This document shows, piece by piece, positions 17,050-26,994 of a stretch of DNA of 64,000 nt. Location of the stretch: contig CM067356.1 in NCBI GenBank assembly GCA_034190875.2, positions 73,475,644-73,539,643 of the forward strand, written 5' to 3'. Position 1 is the first letter of the stretch. Every line of letters begins with the position of its first letter. The stretch comes from Urechis unicinctus (Eukaryota; Annelida; Polychaeta; Xenopneusta; Urechidae). The translations under genes and the position numbers were made by a program. The notes under the pieces are model-generated. The model did not search any database. It was not told the DNA's origin and saw nothing but the letters and a program-made list of their open reading frames with translations.

Positions 17050-17369
17050 GTACAATCAGATTGCTAGCCAACCATGCTGCAAGGCTTGCACTTCCAAGAA
17101 AATACATATTTTTACCTGTGAGTGTGCTGTCTGCGTTTGTCGATGCTAAAAACGGACAATAAGCATTTGCGAGCATTTTAAGAAAATAAACTCTGACAGC
17201 ACCTGACTTCGTAGGGCAAACAAGATTGGAAATGATATGACTAAATATTGGAAACACTTTTAAGATGACAAGCAGATTGACAAAATATTAGACGTTCATG
17301 AGATGTGTATAAGCAATTTATTCACCTTAATGCGTTACAGTTTAATACTGCCTCGTCGATGATAGCAGT
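17050..17369. other. Left flank of the transposon, no gene supported
   Basis: Lies between the end of R5 copy a and the transposon. A 90-codon minus-strand open frame (16985-17257) includes a donor-like GTAAAA near 17117, but it has no family character and its left end overlaps R5. I see nothing firm here. Confidence 0.4.
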
Positions 17370-17375
17370 GATAAA
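17370..17375. repeat. Target-site duplication, left (GATAAA)
   Basis: GATAAA directly abuts the first base of the left terminal inverted repeat and is repeated at 23012-23017 directly after the right terminus. The preceding T is also shared on both sides if the right terminal base is given to the target, so a 7-bp reading (TGATAAA) with termini offset by one base is possible. The 6-bp reading keeps both termini symmetrical. Confidence 0.88.
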
Positions 17376-17577
17376 AATCAAGGTATATACCGTTAATTCG
17401 TTTTTCAATTTCACATTTATAAATAGAAAATGGGTATACAACCCATTTTCTATTTTTGTATTTGGCAAACACATATGGAAAATGGGTAAACAACCCATTT
17501 TCGTTTCCCTGTCATGAATTTCACAATCTTAAGTCGAAAATGGAAAATGGGTTCACTTCCGTTTTTCCATTTTCGAT
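17376..17577 (+). repeat. Left terminal inverted repeat
   Basis: Its first 49 bases are identical to the reverse complement of the right end, and the first 112 bases differ at only about five positions by my count. The inner part is similar but gapped. It begins with a perfect palindrome GGTATATACC (17382-17391). It holds five copies of the 9-mer AAAATGGGT in alternating orientation: plus at 17427, 17479 and 17544; minus at 17441 and 17493. The paired copies form short hairpins. The transposase ATG is about 80 bp further in, so this repeat probably also holds that gene's promoter. Confidence 0.95.
17427..17552. repeat. Alternating AAAATGGGT subterminal motif array
   Basis: Inverted pairs AAAATGGGT...ACCCATTTT are at 17427-17449 and 17479-17501, with a fifth, forward copy at 17544-17552. 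Subterminal motif arrays are the usual transposase-binding sites in several eukaryotic DNA transposon families, so this is the best candidate for transposase recognition. The corresponding right-end array keeps only three copies (22834, 22900 and 22952), all in the same orientation on the plus strand. Confidence 0.7.
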
Positions 17578-17656
17578 TTAAGCAGTTAAGTAAGTTCATC
17601 AATCACGGGACGCTCCCTGATGGTTGAAACAGAGTAAGCGCGCGCCGCGATAAAGC

Positions 17657-19860
17657 ATGGCGTCTACGCTAGATGAATTCGGCGATGTTATCGTGAGAAT
17701 GCTACAAGATGGACACTCTTATTCAGTGATTTCTGAGCATTTGATTTCTCTCGGAGTTCAGAGGGGTTCATCCGCTGCTAATATCCGTAAATACTGCTCG
17801 GATAACGGAATAAACCCCCGTAGCGCTACCATTCCTTATGACACTTTGGATCATGCCGTGTCAACCGCTGTGCAACAAGTAAGTATCATTGGTCGTTGTC
17901 GTTTTGCGGGAATCCTTAGCAATTTGAATAAATATGGTTTGTGTAGACTTCACATATCCTTATATGTGGTTGGTCTATGGCACAGGTAGGACCTACGTAT
18001 GGAAGGAGAATGATGACAGGCTACCTATCATCACAGGGGATGCATGTTGCTGAAGCCAGAGTTGGTTTGGCTCTCAAGAGAGCCAGTCAACCTTACCACA
18101 GAGAGAGACAACAGGTGTTCATGCAAATTAAATCACGAGGTTAATAGAATGTAACTACATGGTATTCATAGTTATGAAACTTCAAATAACATCATTTTCA
18201 TCCAATTTTATATTATGACTATGAGCTCTGTTAGTACACAGATAGCCCACAGTTTGAATTATTTTTTCCCATTATGTACTTGCAGCGCATTAGGAACAAG
18301 AACAGCATACCATATCATGCTGCCTACTTTGGACACAAACTGCATCTGGACCAGAATGAAAAGCTGGCCATGTTTGGTGTGACACATGTTGTGGCAGTGG
18401 ACGGCTACAGCAGTCAGATAGTGGCCCATTCATCAATGCCAAGGAAAAATAACCTCACAATTTATGAAGATATCATCAGGTGAATATTGCCCAATAGAAT
18501 GATAGTTAGAGCATACATCCATCCTGCAGGTGTGTTTTATATTATTTGGTTGTGATAGACAAAACCTGCAAAGGACCACTGTTACCTTGACCATGTTTCT
18601 GCTTCTGGCACCCAAGTTGTATTTGAAATAAGTAGAGTAGTTAATAAAAGGCTCAATTGATTTGGTTCCTTGAGCAGAATTTATAGTACCAATGCATGCC
18701 ACAACAAAAGCATTTGAAAAGTCTTTATCTGACAATACTCGGCTAGTTGATTCTAACTTTACCCAGACATCTTTAATAGAAATCATGTGTCACGTATACT
18801 CTATGCTAATATTTTAATTTTTATGTATACTATTTTTTCAGGGCCTCTGTTTTGTATGATGGTATTTGGGATACAGTACGGGTGGATCATGGAAGAGAAT
18901 TCTACCTGTGTCTCTTCATGCAAGAGAAGAATGAGCGTTTCCGCTTCAACAGAAACCGGGCAGCATTCATTCAATCCCAGTCTAAACATGTAAGTAATAG
19001 TAAGCAAATAATGTGATTTCATACTTATTTGCACATGCTGTTCGATTGTAAAGCTGAATTATGTGTCTTTTTTTTTTTCAACAGTATGAGTAACATGCAA
19101 TATTGAGAAATATATGAAGAATAAGTAATTGTCATGATGGGTCATCTGCTTTATTGGCCTTCGTTTCCTTTAGAACTTGAGGGTGGAGAGGATCTGGCCT
19201 GAGGTCAACAACCGGGTCAACTATCCAATTAAGACTGCCTTGGTGGAGATGGTGGACAACGAAGATGTCGACTTGACAGACCCCCTGCAGAAGTTCTGCA
19301 TTTCAGTCCTCGCCCTGAAGGTGGCAGCCATAGGGATGGACAGATGCATAGGGGCATGGAACAACCATCACATTTCAGGTGAATACCTTCGACAGTTACT
19401 TCTGCTATATCAGTTTTTTTGTTCCTAACCATAAGGGCCACAATTATAAGAACTATAAAAGCTAAAGAGCTTCATGTTGTACCTTACAGCCCACCACAGC
19501 AATTACAGAGTTTGCTTTTTAGAATTTTAAATTCTTGGGAAATAATTTCCAGGCCGAGGTATACCAAATCGACTGAGACAAGGCAAGCAGAATTGTGCTG
19601 TCCCTGCTGAAAGTTTCCCACCAGCCATGGAAGCTGCTGCTCTGTATGCCCAGGAGGTTGGCTCACCACTGACAGACCCAGAGCCATTTGCTCCAGCACC
19701 CTTCCCTAGTGTGCATCAACAGCACCAGAGTGAAGCTGCATTCAATGAGGCAGTGCCGAATATGACACATCTACTTGATTGTGCTGTCAACAGAAACTAT
19801 GGGCCATTCAAGGAGGCACTTCTGACCTTAATTGATATTGTGAGACGACATTCGGTTTGA
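17657..19860 (+). CDS. DDE integrase-like transposase (six exons, 401 aa)
   Basis: Exons are 17657-17878, 17986-18114, 18286-18479, 18842-18989, 19174-19378 and 19553-19860. All introns are GT-AG and all phases match, giving 1206 nt with stop. Residues 8-52 resemble a small helix-turn-helix DNA-binding domain (pattern I..L...G.S...I...L...G, ending CSDNGI). Residues 75-117, around GPTYGRRMMTGYL, form a conserved linker. The rve/integrase core has D139 (HLDQNEK), the conserved VDGYS at 155-159, D197 (VDHGREF) and E236 (VERIW), i.e. D-x57-D-x38-E. The block NNRVNYPIK and then GRGIPNRL follow, as in the large group of animal 'integrase core' proteins usually annotated as uncharacterised. The role is inferred to be cutting and joining of the element ends in the nucleus. 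The ATG is the first in frame after the terminal repeat; a five-codon out-of-frame uORF lies at 17620-17637. No catalytic residue is missing. Confidence 0.92.
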
Positions 19861-19974
19861 AATTGTTTTCAGACTGTATCAATTCTTATCTCATATTGAT
19901 TCATTTCCATTCAAGGCTTCTACAGCCCATATTATCCACTCATCTAATGTTGCATGGGAATGTGTCAATTCACT

Positions 19975-19980
19975 AATAAA
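19975..19980 (+). terminator. Poly(A) signal of the transposase gene
   Basis: AATAAA lies 115 bp after the transposase stop codon, at a normal distance for a short 3' untranslated region. It precedes the 79-bp tandem duplication that holds the signals of the opposing gene. Confidence 0.6.
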
Positions 19981-20075
19981 TTATATCTTAGCTCTCTACA
20001 TGGTTGACTAGGCATCGAAATGTCCACTTAACACGCGGTGAGATCAATGTAAATTGTTTTTTTGCCAGCTGATCG

Positions 20076-20229
20076 TAAACAACAGGAATTAAGTAATGAG
20101 GTGAACAGAAGGTTAAAACATTTTTATTTGAACAAGATACATAAAACCAAATTATAAACAACAGGAATTAAGTTATCAGGTAAACAAGGTAAAAACATAT
20201 TTATTGGAACACACGACATAAAACCGACT
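20076..20229. repeat. 79-bp tandem duplication between the convergent genes
   Basis: Two diverged units, 20076-20154 and 20155-20229, both begin TAAACAACAGGAATTAAGT and end with an ACATAAAACC-like block. Each unit carries TTTATT on the plus strand (20123-20128 and 20200-20205), i.e. AATAAA for the minus-strand gene. The duplication therefore doubles the 3'-end processing signal of the RING gene. The second unit's signal is about 100 bp beyond that gene's stop. Confidence 0.8.
20200..20205 (-). terminator. Poly(A) signal of the RING gene
   Basis: TTTATT on the plus strand reads AATAAA on the minus strand, about 97 bp beyond the RING gene stop codon. A second copy is at 20123-20128 in the other unit of the tandem duplication. 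Confidence 0.55.
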
Positions 20230-20301
20230 TAGAATGAAGGACCCAACACCTGTATCAGAAACATTAAGTTTGAACAGTACATCAAGCAGCATTGATTACA
20301 G

Positions 20302-22697
20302 TTACTGTGATCCATCAAGTGCCCCTGTTATTGGAAGCAGCATCTTGCAGATATTGTCTAGTCCTGTCAAATCGAGCCTTCCGGTCCTGCCTTCCTCGCT
20401 GTTGCACTTGGGGCATTTGCTGTTTGCTTGCCACCAAACATCTAAACACGAGCGGCATCCGACCAATGTGTTGCAACAGGATGTCGCTACTGGCTTACTT
20501 ATTGGCCCTGTAAAACATAGATTTAGGAATTAATTTTCAGGCGGTTAGAAATACAATGAAATGGCAGGTTACTACTTTATTGTACACCTTATTTACAAAC
20601 ATAAATTGGCTAACAGGCAACTACTGACTGAAACGTGTTGCTAACATATGTGAATGTCTATATTTCACCTTTGCATATTACACAGGTCAGAGCCTCTGTG
20701 AGCTCTCTGATCTGGCTGGGTTGGAGTGGCAGGATGACAGCTGCAGCCCCTCTCGCCTCCACCTCACGAATATCTCTGGTCATGGCCATCAGAGCCCGCA
20801 CCCTATTTTCTACCTCATCCAGGTCATCAGTACTTCTAGCTGCAGTTCTTCTGCAAGACATAGAAAAAAAGAAACATTGATATGTGTACTATGTATCTAT
20901 AAACAAGTCATTACATTTGTCAGGTGTTGTATATGCAGAGTTAACTGCTGCAGAAAATTAATCTATCATTTTTATGTTATTGGCACGCCATTTACACACA
21001 GAATGGGAACCTGAAAATACCATCCCAACAGTAGTGCCAGCTTTTCTCTCTGTGTAGTTGTTATGATATTAGTTATAACTTCATGATTGAAACCAAATAC
21101 ATCTTCAAGGATAGTATCAACTAAAACAGCTAAAATCTTTATTTTTAATGGCTCAAGAGCTTATCACCTTCTCTTTGGTGCCCTTAACCCCAAAAAGTCA
21201 TTATAGACATCATCAGGGCAGGCCTTGATGATGCGCGACTGCATCTGCCAGAAATCCTTGGCTGCATGTACAAAACATCTCATTGTAGTCATACATAACT
21301 TATGATAAAGAATTATCATGAAATCACCATACCAAAAAAATGCATTAACTATTTTCAGCAGCCAGCAGCATTGAAGCATGATTCTAATTCCCCAATTACC
21401 TTGTGTAGCTGGGCAGTCTTGGATCTCCTGGTGTTTACTGTCCAGGAGAACAAATGCCTCATCATCGCAATTGAGGCTCTCTGCCACCTTGGCACTAACT
21501 GCAGGCACACTGTAGTCGCCCTCTCTTAGGGCCACAAATGTGGTTCTGCTTGATATAAGTTTATTGCCCTCCAACTCAACAACCTGGATTTTTCTGAAAA
21601 TATGAATATCGGGTAAAATTTATTTGACAATAACAAACATACACTGGGTGACTGAAACTAGTTGAAGTTCAATATTAATTTTATTTATACAACAGTTTAT
21701 ATAGATTCTCACCTCCTTACTGTCCGCCGACCAGGCATTTGGAAGGTGGGGCGATGTCCTGCACAAGGAAAATACAAAATTTTTTTTTTTGCATCTTAAA
21801 CACAAGGAGGCTCTATCAAGTTTCTATCATTTAAGTTAAATTCACAAAGCGGTTTTGACTTAATGTTAGATTGGAAACCGTAACATTGTATGAGCAATGC
21901 ACAGTACATAAAACAGTAGCCACTAATTTCTAAATGTAATTGATCTAATTAATAGATGTAATGAGCTTATAGTAAACTAACCATTTGCTGCAAACCCCTG
22001 TAGATTCGGCTGGGAGACTGGGGTTGCCAAACCAGCAGGCGAGCCGCCATACTGAGCTGGCGCTCGGTTCGGTGGTGGCACAGGTGTTTGGGGCTGACTA
22101 ACAGGTTGTGGTGCTGTTCTGGAGGTACCAGTCACTTTATAGTGGCCCCCCAAGTTCACTTTGAACTCAAAAGTTCCATCTTCTGACATGACTGCTTTGT
22201 TGGTGTCGTCAATCAGATAAACCATATCATTGCTGTCAAGCTGCAATGAGCATGTTAAAACAATTATTTCAGAAGTTACAATATATAATGCGATTGCATT
22301 TAATTTTAAAACAAGTCTGCAGATATGGTATTTTTATTATCTCAAATAAAATGCGATTAAATTTTAAAAAAGCCTGAAGTTCTGTTATTTTTTCATTATT
22401 TCGACATGGTTAATGCATTTAGTTCTTCTTATGTGACATTGGAGACGGGACTGCGTCTATTATTATGAGAGACATGATAAACATTGTGAGGTGGGCGTTA
22501 GAATTTTATTGGGGGGGGGGATAAAGATGTGCTACCAGGTCCGTAAAAAAAACACGGGATAGGACTATATACAACATTTCTTACACATTTATATAAATGA
22601 ACTCTCAACTCACAGAAAAAATGTTGGCTAGATTTCTTGTTGTAGCGTCACACAGATCGAGTGTGATCCGCTTGCTATCACAATAAAACACGGACAT
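20302..22697 (-). CDS. RING-like zinc-finger protein of the transposon (seven exons, 354 aa)
   Basis: Exons in reading order are 22697-22614, 22240-21982, 21758-21713, 21593-21400, 21261-21168, 20850-20669 and 20507-20302. All introns are GT-AG, all phases match, and the total is 1065 nt with stop. Residues 1-66 and about 131-190 each have a strand-helix-strand look, centred on VYLIDD and FVLLDS, and may be ubiquitin-like folds. Residues 68-110 are proline-rich. PKRRR at 223-227 is a likely nuclear signal, and 232-280 is helical and charged. The finger is C282-x2-C285-x11-C297-C298-x5-C304-x2-C307-x10-C318-x2-C321, with WW between the last pairs; it lacks the usual histidine, as in other all-cysteine CC..GC..C RING-like fingers. 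I infer a ubiquitin- or SUMO-ligase-like accessory protein made in the nucleus. The start is the first ATG of an 84-nt exon about 110 bp inside the right terminal repeat. Confidence 0.88.
22511..22520. repeat. G10 homopolymer in intron 1 of the RING gene
   Basis: Ten consecutive G bases within the 373-bp first intron (22241-22613). It is the only long homopolymer inside the transposon and is probably a slippage product without function. Confidence 0.7.
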
Positions 22698-22808
22698 CTT
22701 CTTTTGGCGTCGAAGGACTGATAAGCTACTCAAATTATTTTCGCCGCTAGGATTAGCGCAAAGCGCGCGATCTCAGGGATCCTTCTTTAACTGAGATCGA
22801 GTTATCCA

Positions 22809-23011
22809 ATCGAAAATAGGAAAACGAAACTTAACCCATTTTCCATTTTGGTTTTTCGGTTAATGAAATCGAATATCGGAAAACGAAAATGAAATGTAAA
22901 CCCATTTTCCATATGTGTTCGCCAAATACAAAAATAGAAAAAAGGTTGTTTACCCATTTTCCATTTATAAATGTGAAATTGAAAAACGAATTAACGGTAT
23001 ATACCTTGATT
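22809..23011 (-). repeat. Right terminal inverted repeat
   Basis: Reverse complement of the left end: the outer 49 bases are identical and the palindrome GGTATATACC is at 22996-23005. Subterminal ACCCATTTT motifs are at 22834, 22900 and 22952. The partner motif that forms the outer hairpin on the left is destroyed here, with AAAGGTTG in its place at about 22941-22948. It lies about 110 bp upstream of the RING gene ATG and probably serves as that gene's promoter. Confidence 0.95.
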
Positions 23012-23017
23012 GATAAA
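23012..23017. repeat. Target-site duplication, right (GATAAA)
   Basis: GATAAA directly follows the right terminus and is identical to 17370-17375. Joining the flanks across one copy would restore the presumed empty site. Confidence 0.88.
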
Positions 23018-23119
23018 CAACAGTATTTTATGCCTTGCCTCACTAATGTATTGTATCTCGTTTGAAAGCGGTTATAATTCATAACGACACTGGTGAACCC
23101 TTTTAAATTAACAAGTCTT

Positions 23120-25180
23120 TATTTCCAGGTGACCGATTACTTCATATATCTCCATATGTCTCTTCCCTGTACACATGGACAGTCCACAATTCTTCAGATA
23201 CGATGTGTGTTGGCAACATAACTCGTAACTGTTTCAGATATTGTCATTCTATTACAAACCATCGGAACAGCATCTGACACACGCAGAAGTCAACCAACGT
23301 GTGTTTCGTCATGCAGAGCAACATCTATCTATCAATTACATAGACACATACGTTAATAAACCGCGTGGTAGGCCGTGAGAGGGATGGGAACAGTTCTGCT
23401 TTGTTCTCACCATCAGACCAGTGTTTTACAAGTCCACTGGATTGAACGACCGGACTCTCGATACCATTAAATCTCTCCTGTCAGATTGTGCCTTTCTGGC
23501 CGTCTTAGATGTAGACTTTGATGCTGGCTCAGTTCTACAAGTGGGTTATTTACCTCACTGATAATTGTTGCTAGGCAAATTACAGGCTTTATGAGGGATT
23601 TCCTGCATTGCGGCTACTGCTCGATGTGACGGCGCGAACTATTCGCTATTCTAGAACTGGCTCCTTAATTGAAGTGCCTAAGGGTTCTCTTTCATGACAT
23701 GATACCAATATGTACCTGTGCATCTCCTGATCCTTCAGTACCGCCAGCACTGCTCACGGCGATCAACATTTTCTATCATTTGGTGTGTCTTATTCAAAAA
23801 GCAAGATATAATGTAAGACCAGTTATCCCTGTGCCAGAGTAATGATCAACCTTGTTGTTGGCGTGAACTGGTCTGATCCTGTTTACGTATGTGTACGTTG
23901 TTGCTATTGCCATTACGCTAGCGGTTCTACAACTTGGCGCTCGGGCTCTGTTGTCCACAAATGCCCATATAAAGAGGCCAATGAGCATTGTTTGGGCACC
24001 CGACATGTTTACGTATGACGCGTTGGTTCACTCCATTTGCAATGCGGACACAATAACGAGGCGATAACACGAGGCGATCATGCGACACATACACACACAC
24101 ATACACACACGCACACAAATGCTGATTGGTCATCCTCTGCGTTTTGTTAGCATGGAGTGTCAGTGTCATATAGCGTGGAATGTATGTTTCTCGGCCTAAG
24201 TTGCTACGCACACTGTTTAGTGTCTCGACTGCCTGTGCATGTTTGCAACTGTATGACATGGTTGACGACCAGCAGTCATGGGACCATTAGACTTGTGATT
24301 GCAGCAGCTGTTTCCACAAACCAGGTTTGATGCGTTGTAACCCTATCCAGGATCGTGCTAACCTGGGCCAAACCAGCGACCGGTGCATAATTGCAGAGTA
24401 TTGTTCAGTGTTGCAACGCGCTGTCTTTCCAAATAATGCTTGAACTCGGCTTAGTATAATTTTGTGTAAATTGTTAGTCAAGATATATCAGTGAATCGCC
24501 CTTGACCGAGGCCGAAACAAGAAGCAAAAACGCCATTCAAAAGCCATGAATGGTGTGTGGGTATTTAATTCGTTATCAACTTGTATGTGCTTAATTCCTA
24601 TAATGTTCAAATTAAATTACTTGTTCATGTATTTAATATTATCGGCTCCTCTAAGGTGTCCTCAATAATTGCAAATTTACATAAACGCTTGTTGATTAAG
24701 GAAAGCATTTGTTTTACCAATAATACAATATAGATATATGCGATAACAAATAAGAGGAATCGGGATAATAACGAGAACACTGCTATGCCCGGATATGTGA
24801 CCTATCAAGGTTGTCGGAGGTCATATACAAATTGCCTCTGCGTCTGAAAGGATAACATATGCATTCTATGCGAAACCCGTGACGGTTTTAGTCGTAAAAT
24901 GCGCATTCGGTTTACCATGCCCCCTCCCCCCCCTTTCACACTCACACACACACACACGCACATGCTAACATCTATTCTAAAAATGTCAATATATATTGGA
25001 GTTTCGTAAAAGTAGGCTATTCATTCATTCGACATTACTTGTTTGACGCAGCATAGAAACTAGAAAATAATATTTATGCTGGTCGTAATATTAAATATCG
25101 TTTATGATATATCTTAGCAGTAGTCGTGGTTACTTGGTCACGAAACACATGTAGACTCGAAGCATAGAGAATATTTCCGC
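23120..25180 (+). repeat. Repeat family R2, copy b (fragmented)
   Basis: The left part (23120-23700) matches R2 at 6530-7040, 26995-27540 and 37357-37740, including CCATCGGAACAGCATCTGAC and GGATTGAACGACCGG. Weaker matches to the right half of R2 reappear near 24830-24900 and 25010-25140. The DNA between them, with two CA-rich tracts, seems inserted or too diverged to align by eye. Confidence 0.6.
24091..24118. repeat. Short (AC)n-rich tract
   Basis: Imperfect run of AC units. A second, cleaner CA run with an adjoining C-rich stretch is at about 24920-24962. Confidence 0.85.
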
Positions 25181-25542
25181 CCTTCTATCTGTACGGGGTA
25201 ATTTATTTGTCCGCCTCATTCACACGGATGGCTGATATTCGCAAGACGGCTCTTGGTTATCGAGTATACGATTGATAAAGACAGATATTCCCTGCATGTA
25301 GTGTACAGAAAGATGAACATCTCTCAATGTTCATCGACTTACGCTAATGAACATTCGGATGAAAAAGTCTAGCATGTTACAGAACACTACTGGAAATGTA
25401 TGTTTACCCCATTTGCAAAGACGAAAAGCTTCATCCAGTCTGTATTCGTTTGACTGGTATGAATAAAAAAGAGGTGAGGTAAACTGTAGCGACCCTTCCC
25501 CGCAGGTTATTGCAGAAGGTATACGTACCTCAGGAATATAGA

Positions 25543-26860
25543 TAACAACGGATGTAATATGTAAGGCAATAAACACCCGATGCTAGAACTGCCCGTTGCG
25601 TTCCAAATATTGATGCAATAATTCGCAGCAGACAGTATTGTCTCAGAGGGTTGATGAACCGAAAACGCCCGGTATCAGTTTTTCCAATTGACTAACGTAG
25701 TTTGGCTAGGCCTCATTACCAAGAGCTATTGCCTGGCTGTAAACTGCCACTCAATTGCCTTAACTTAAATTATGCCCCTGCCACCTATCAATTCTCATTT
25801 TAAGTGTCAGAGGCAGACGAGTATATGCTATCTCTGTGGCTCAACTGCTAATCAGGTTTTGACATCCAGTAAACATGTTTGGTTGATGCGATGCAATGCT
25901 TATCAAAAAAACTTATGCAATATGTAAATAAACACATAAGGCTTGACGCATTCCCTTGATTAATCACCCAAACGCAGCACGTGGTGTATATGGTATGTAA
26001 TGGATATAAGTATTAGACATGCAAAGCTGATATATCGAGGATTCAAAAGCTTATATCTCGGAAGCGCTTTAACAGGATGTCTGTTGCGCATATTTAAGTG
26101 TTGTAAAGTGGTTAATGAGTGATTCGTTAGTCCAATACATGATGTCGCGCATATTTGATTATGTTGTGAGGTCGGTATTTCAGGACATTTTTTGTGGATA
26201 CAGCCTTAACGGGATTGGAGCTGGACAGATTGATCTTTCTGTGCTTGGGCATGCAATGAATATTGATGTGAAACTCCAACTACCTGATAAGACTGATGGG
26301 ATCGGTTGGAAGAGTCAGGAACATACCAGATACTGACAAGTAACATATAGCCTTATCGCTTTATTCAGAATTTGCTTTCAATGTCACGCTCACAGCAAAA
26401 GATGGCTGACAAGATTATTTCAACTGTTGCAACTGCTCAAGTATCCCTTTGTGTTAGAATACATAACATACCAAAGAGAGCGTATTCTTGAATTCTAAAT
26501 CACATTAAGCGTTAATGCGTTGCGCTTACCATTTAAGTTATCGATGTTAATAGTAAAGTGGGCGTTTTAATACCCGTCATTGTAACTTATCGTCAATTAT
26601 CGTCTTTGAAATCCCTATCCTGATTATGGATAATGGAATGCTTGCTCAATACACAAGCACTAATAGTGCAGTTATTCACTTGCTCTTTATGTGATGCATA
26701 TGCTGTTGACATATAACCACGACCATAAAAGGAGCGTTTAGCAATTATCACAGTATACCTCATGATAATGCTGTGATTATTAAATTGATCATAGTAGCAA
26801 AGTTAAGCTTATATGTTCTCACCATCGCGCACATACAGTCTCGCGCGTGAACATATACAA
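25543..26860 (+). repeat. Repeat family R6, copy a
   Basis: Matches 52736-54015 and then 55485-55560. Landmarks are GACAGTATTGTCTCAGAGGG (25631), the string around GATGGGATCGGTTGGAAGAG (26295) and the closing CACCATCGCGCACATACAG block (26821). In the second half R6 directly follows R5; here about 8.5 kb lies between them. Confidence 0.75.
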
Positions 26861-26994
26861 ATCAAGATCATTTGCGCTGCAGATAGTACGATACTATCTC
26901 GCCGATGATAGGAGCGATATCACTCGCCTATCGTATATCGTACGAACGCGATGATGATTTAGAAAGAGACTGGTGCAACTTTCCAAAGTAACAA

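Larger units (their letters stand above)
17376..23011 (+). mobile_element. Complete two-gene DDE transposon with long TIRs
   Basis: A 5636-bp element bounded by inverted repeats starting AATCAAGGTATATACC and flanked by the 6-bp duplication GATAAA. It carries a DDE integrase-like transposase gene (17657-19860, plus) and a RING-finger gene (20302-22697, minus) facing each other. Both reconstruct as uninterrupted proteins across six and seven exons with canonical splice sites, so the copy looks recent and possibly autonomous. An rve-fold transposase with a 6-bp duplication fits eukaryotic IS3-like (IS3EU) elements as I recall them, but superfamily assignment needs a search. The base composition of the exons is visibly less AT-rich than the surroundings. 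It sits in DNA that is absent between R5 and R6 in the second half of the window. Confidence 0.93.

Noticed and set aside
18433..18786. 117-codon minus-strand open frame inside the transposon
   Set aside because: Antisense to a transposase exon and intron; no start context or family character.
21164..21574. A single continuous 136-codon minus-strand frame as one exon of the RING gene
   Set aside because: Its middle is intron (21262-21399). The spliced model with GT-AG ends keeps phase with all other exons, whereas the continuous frame does not lead into the RING exon.
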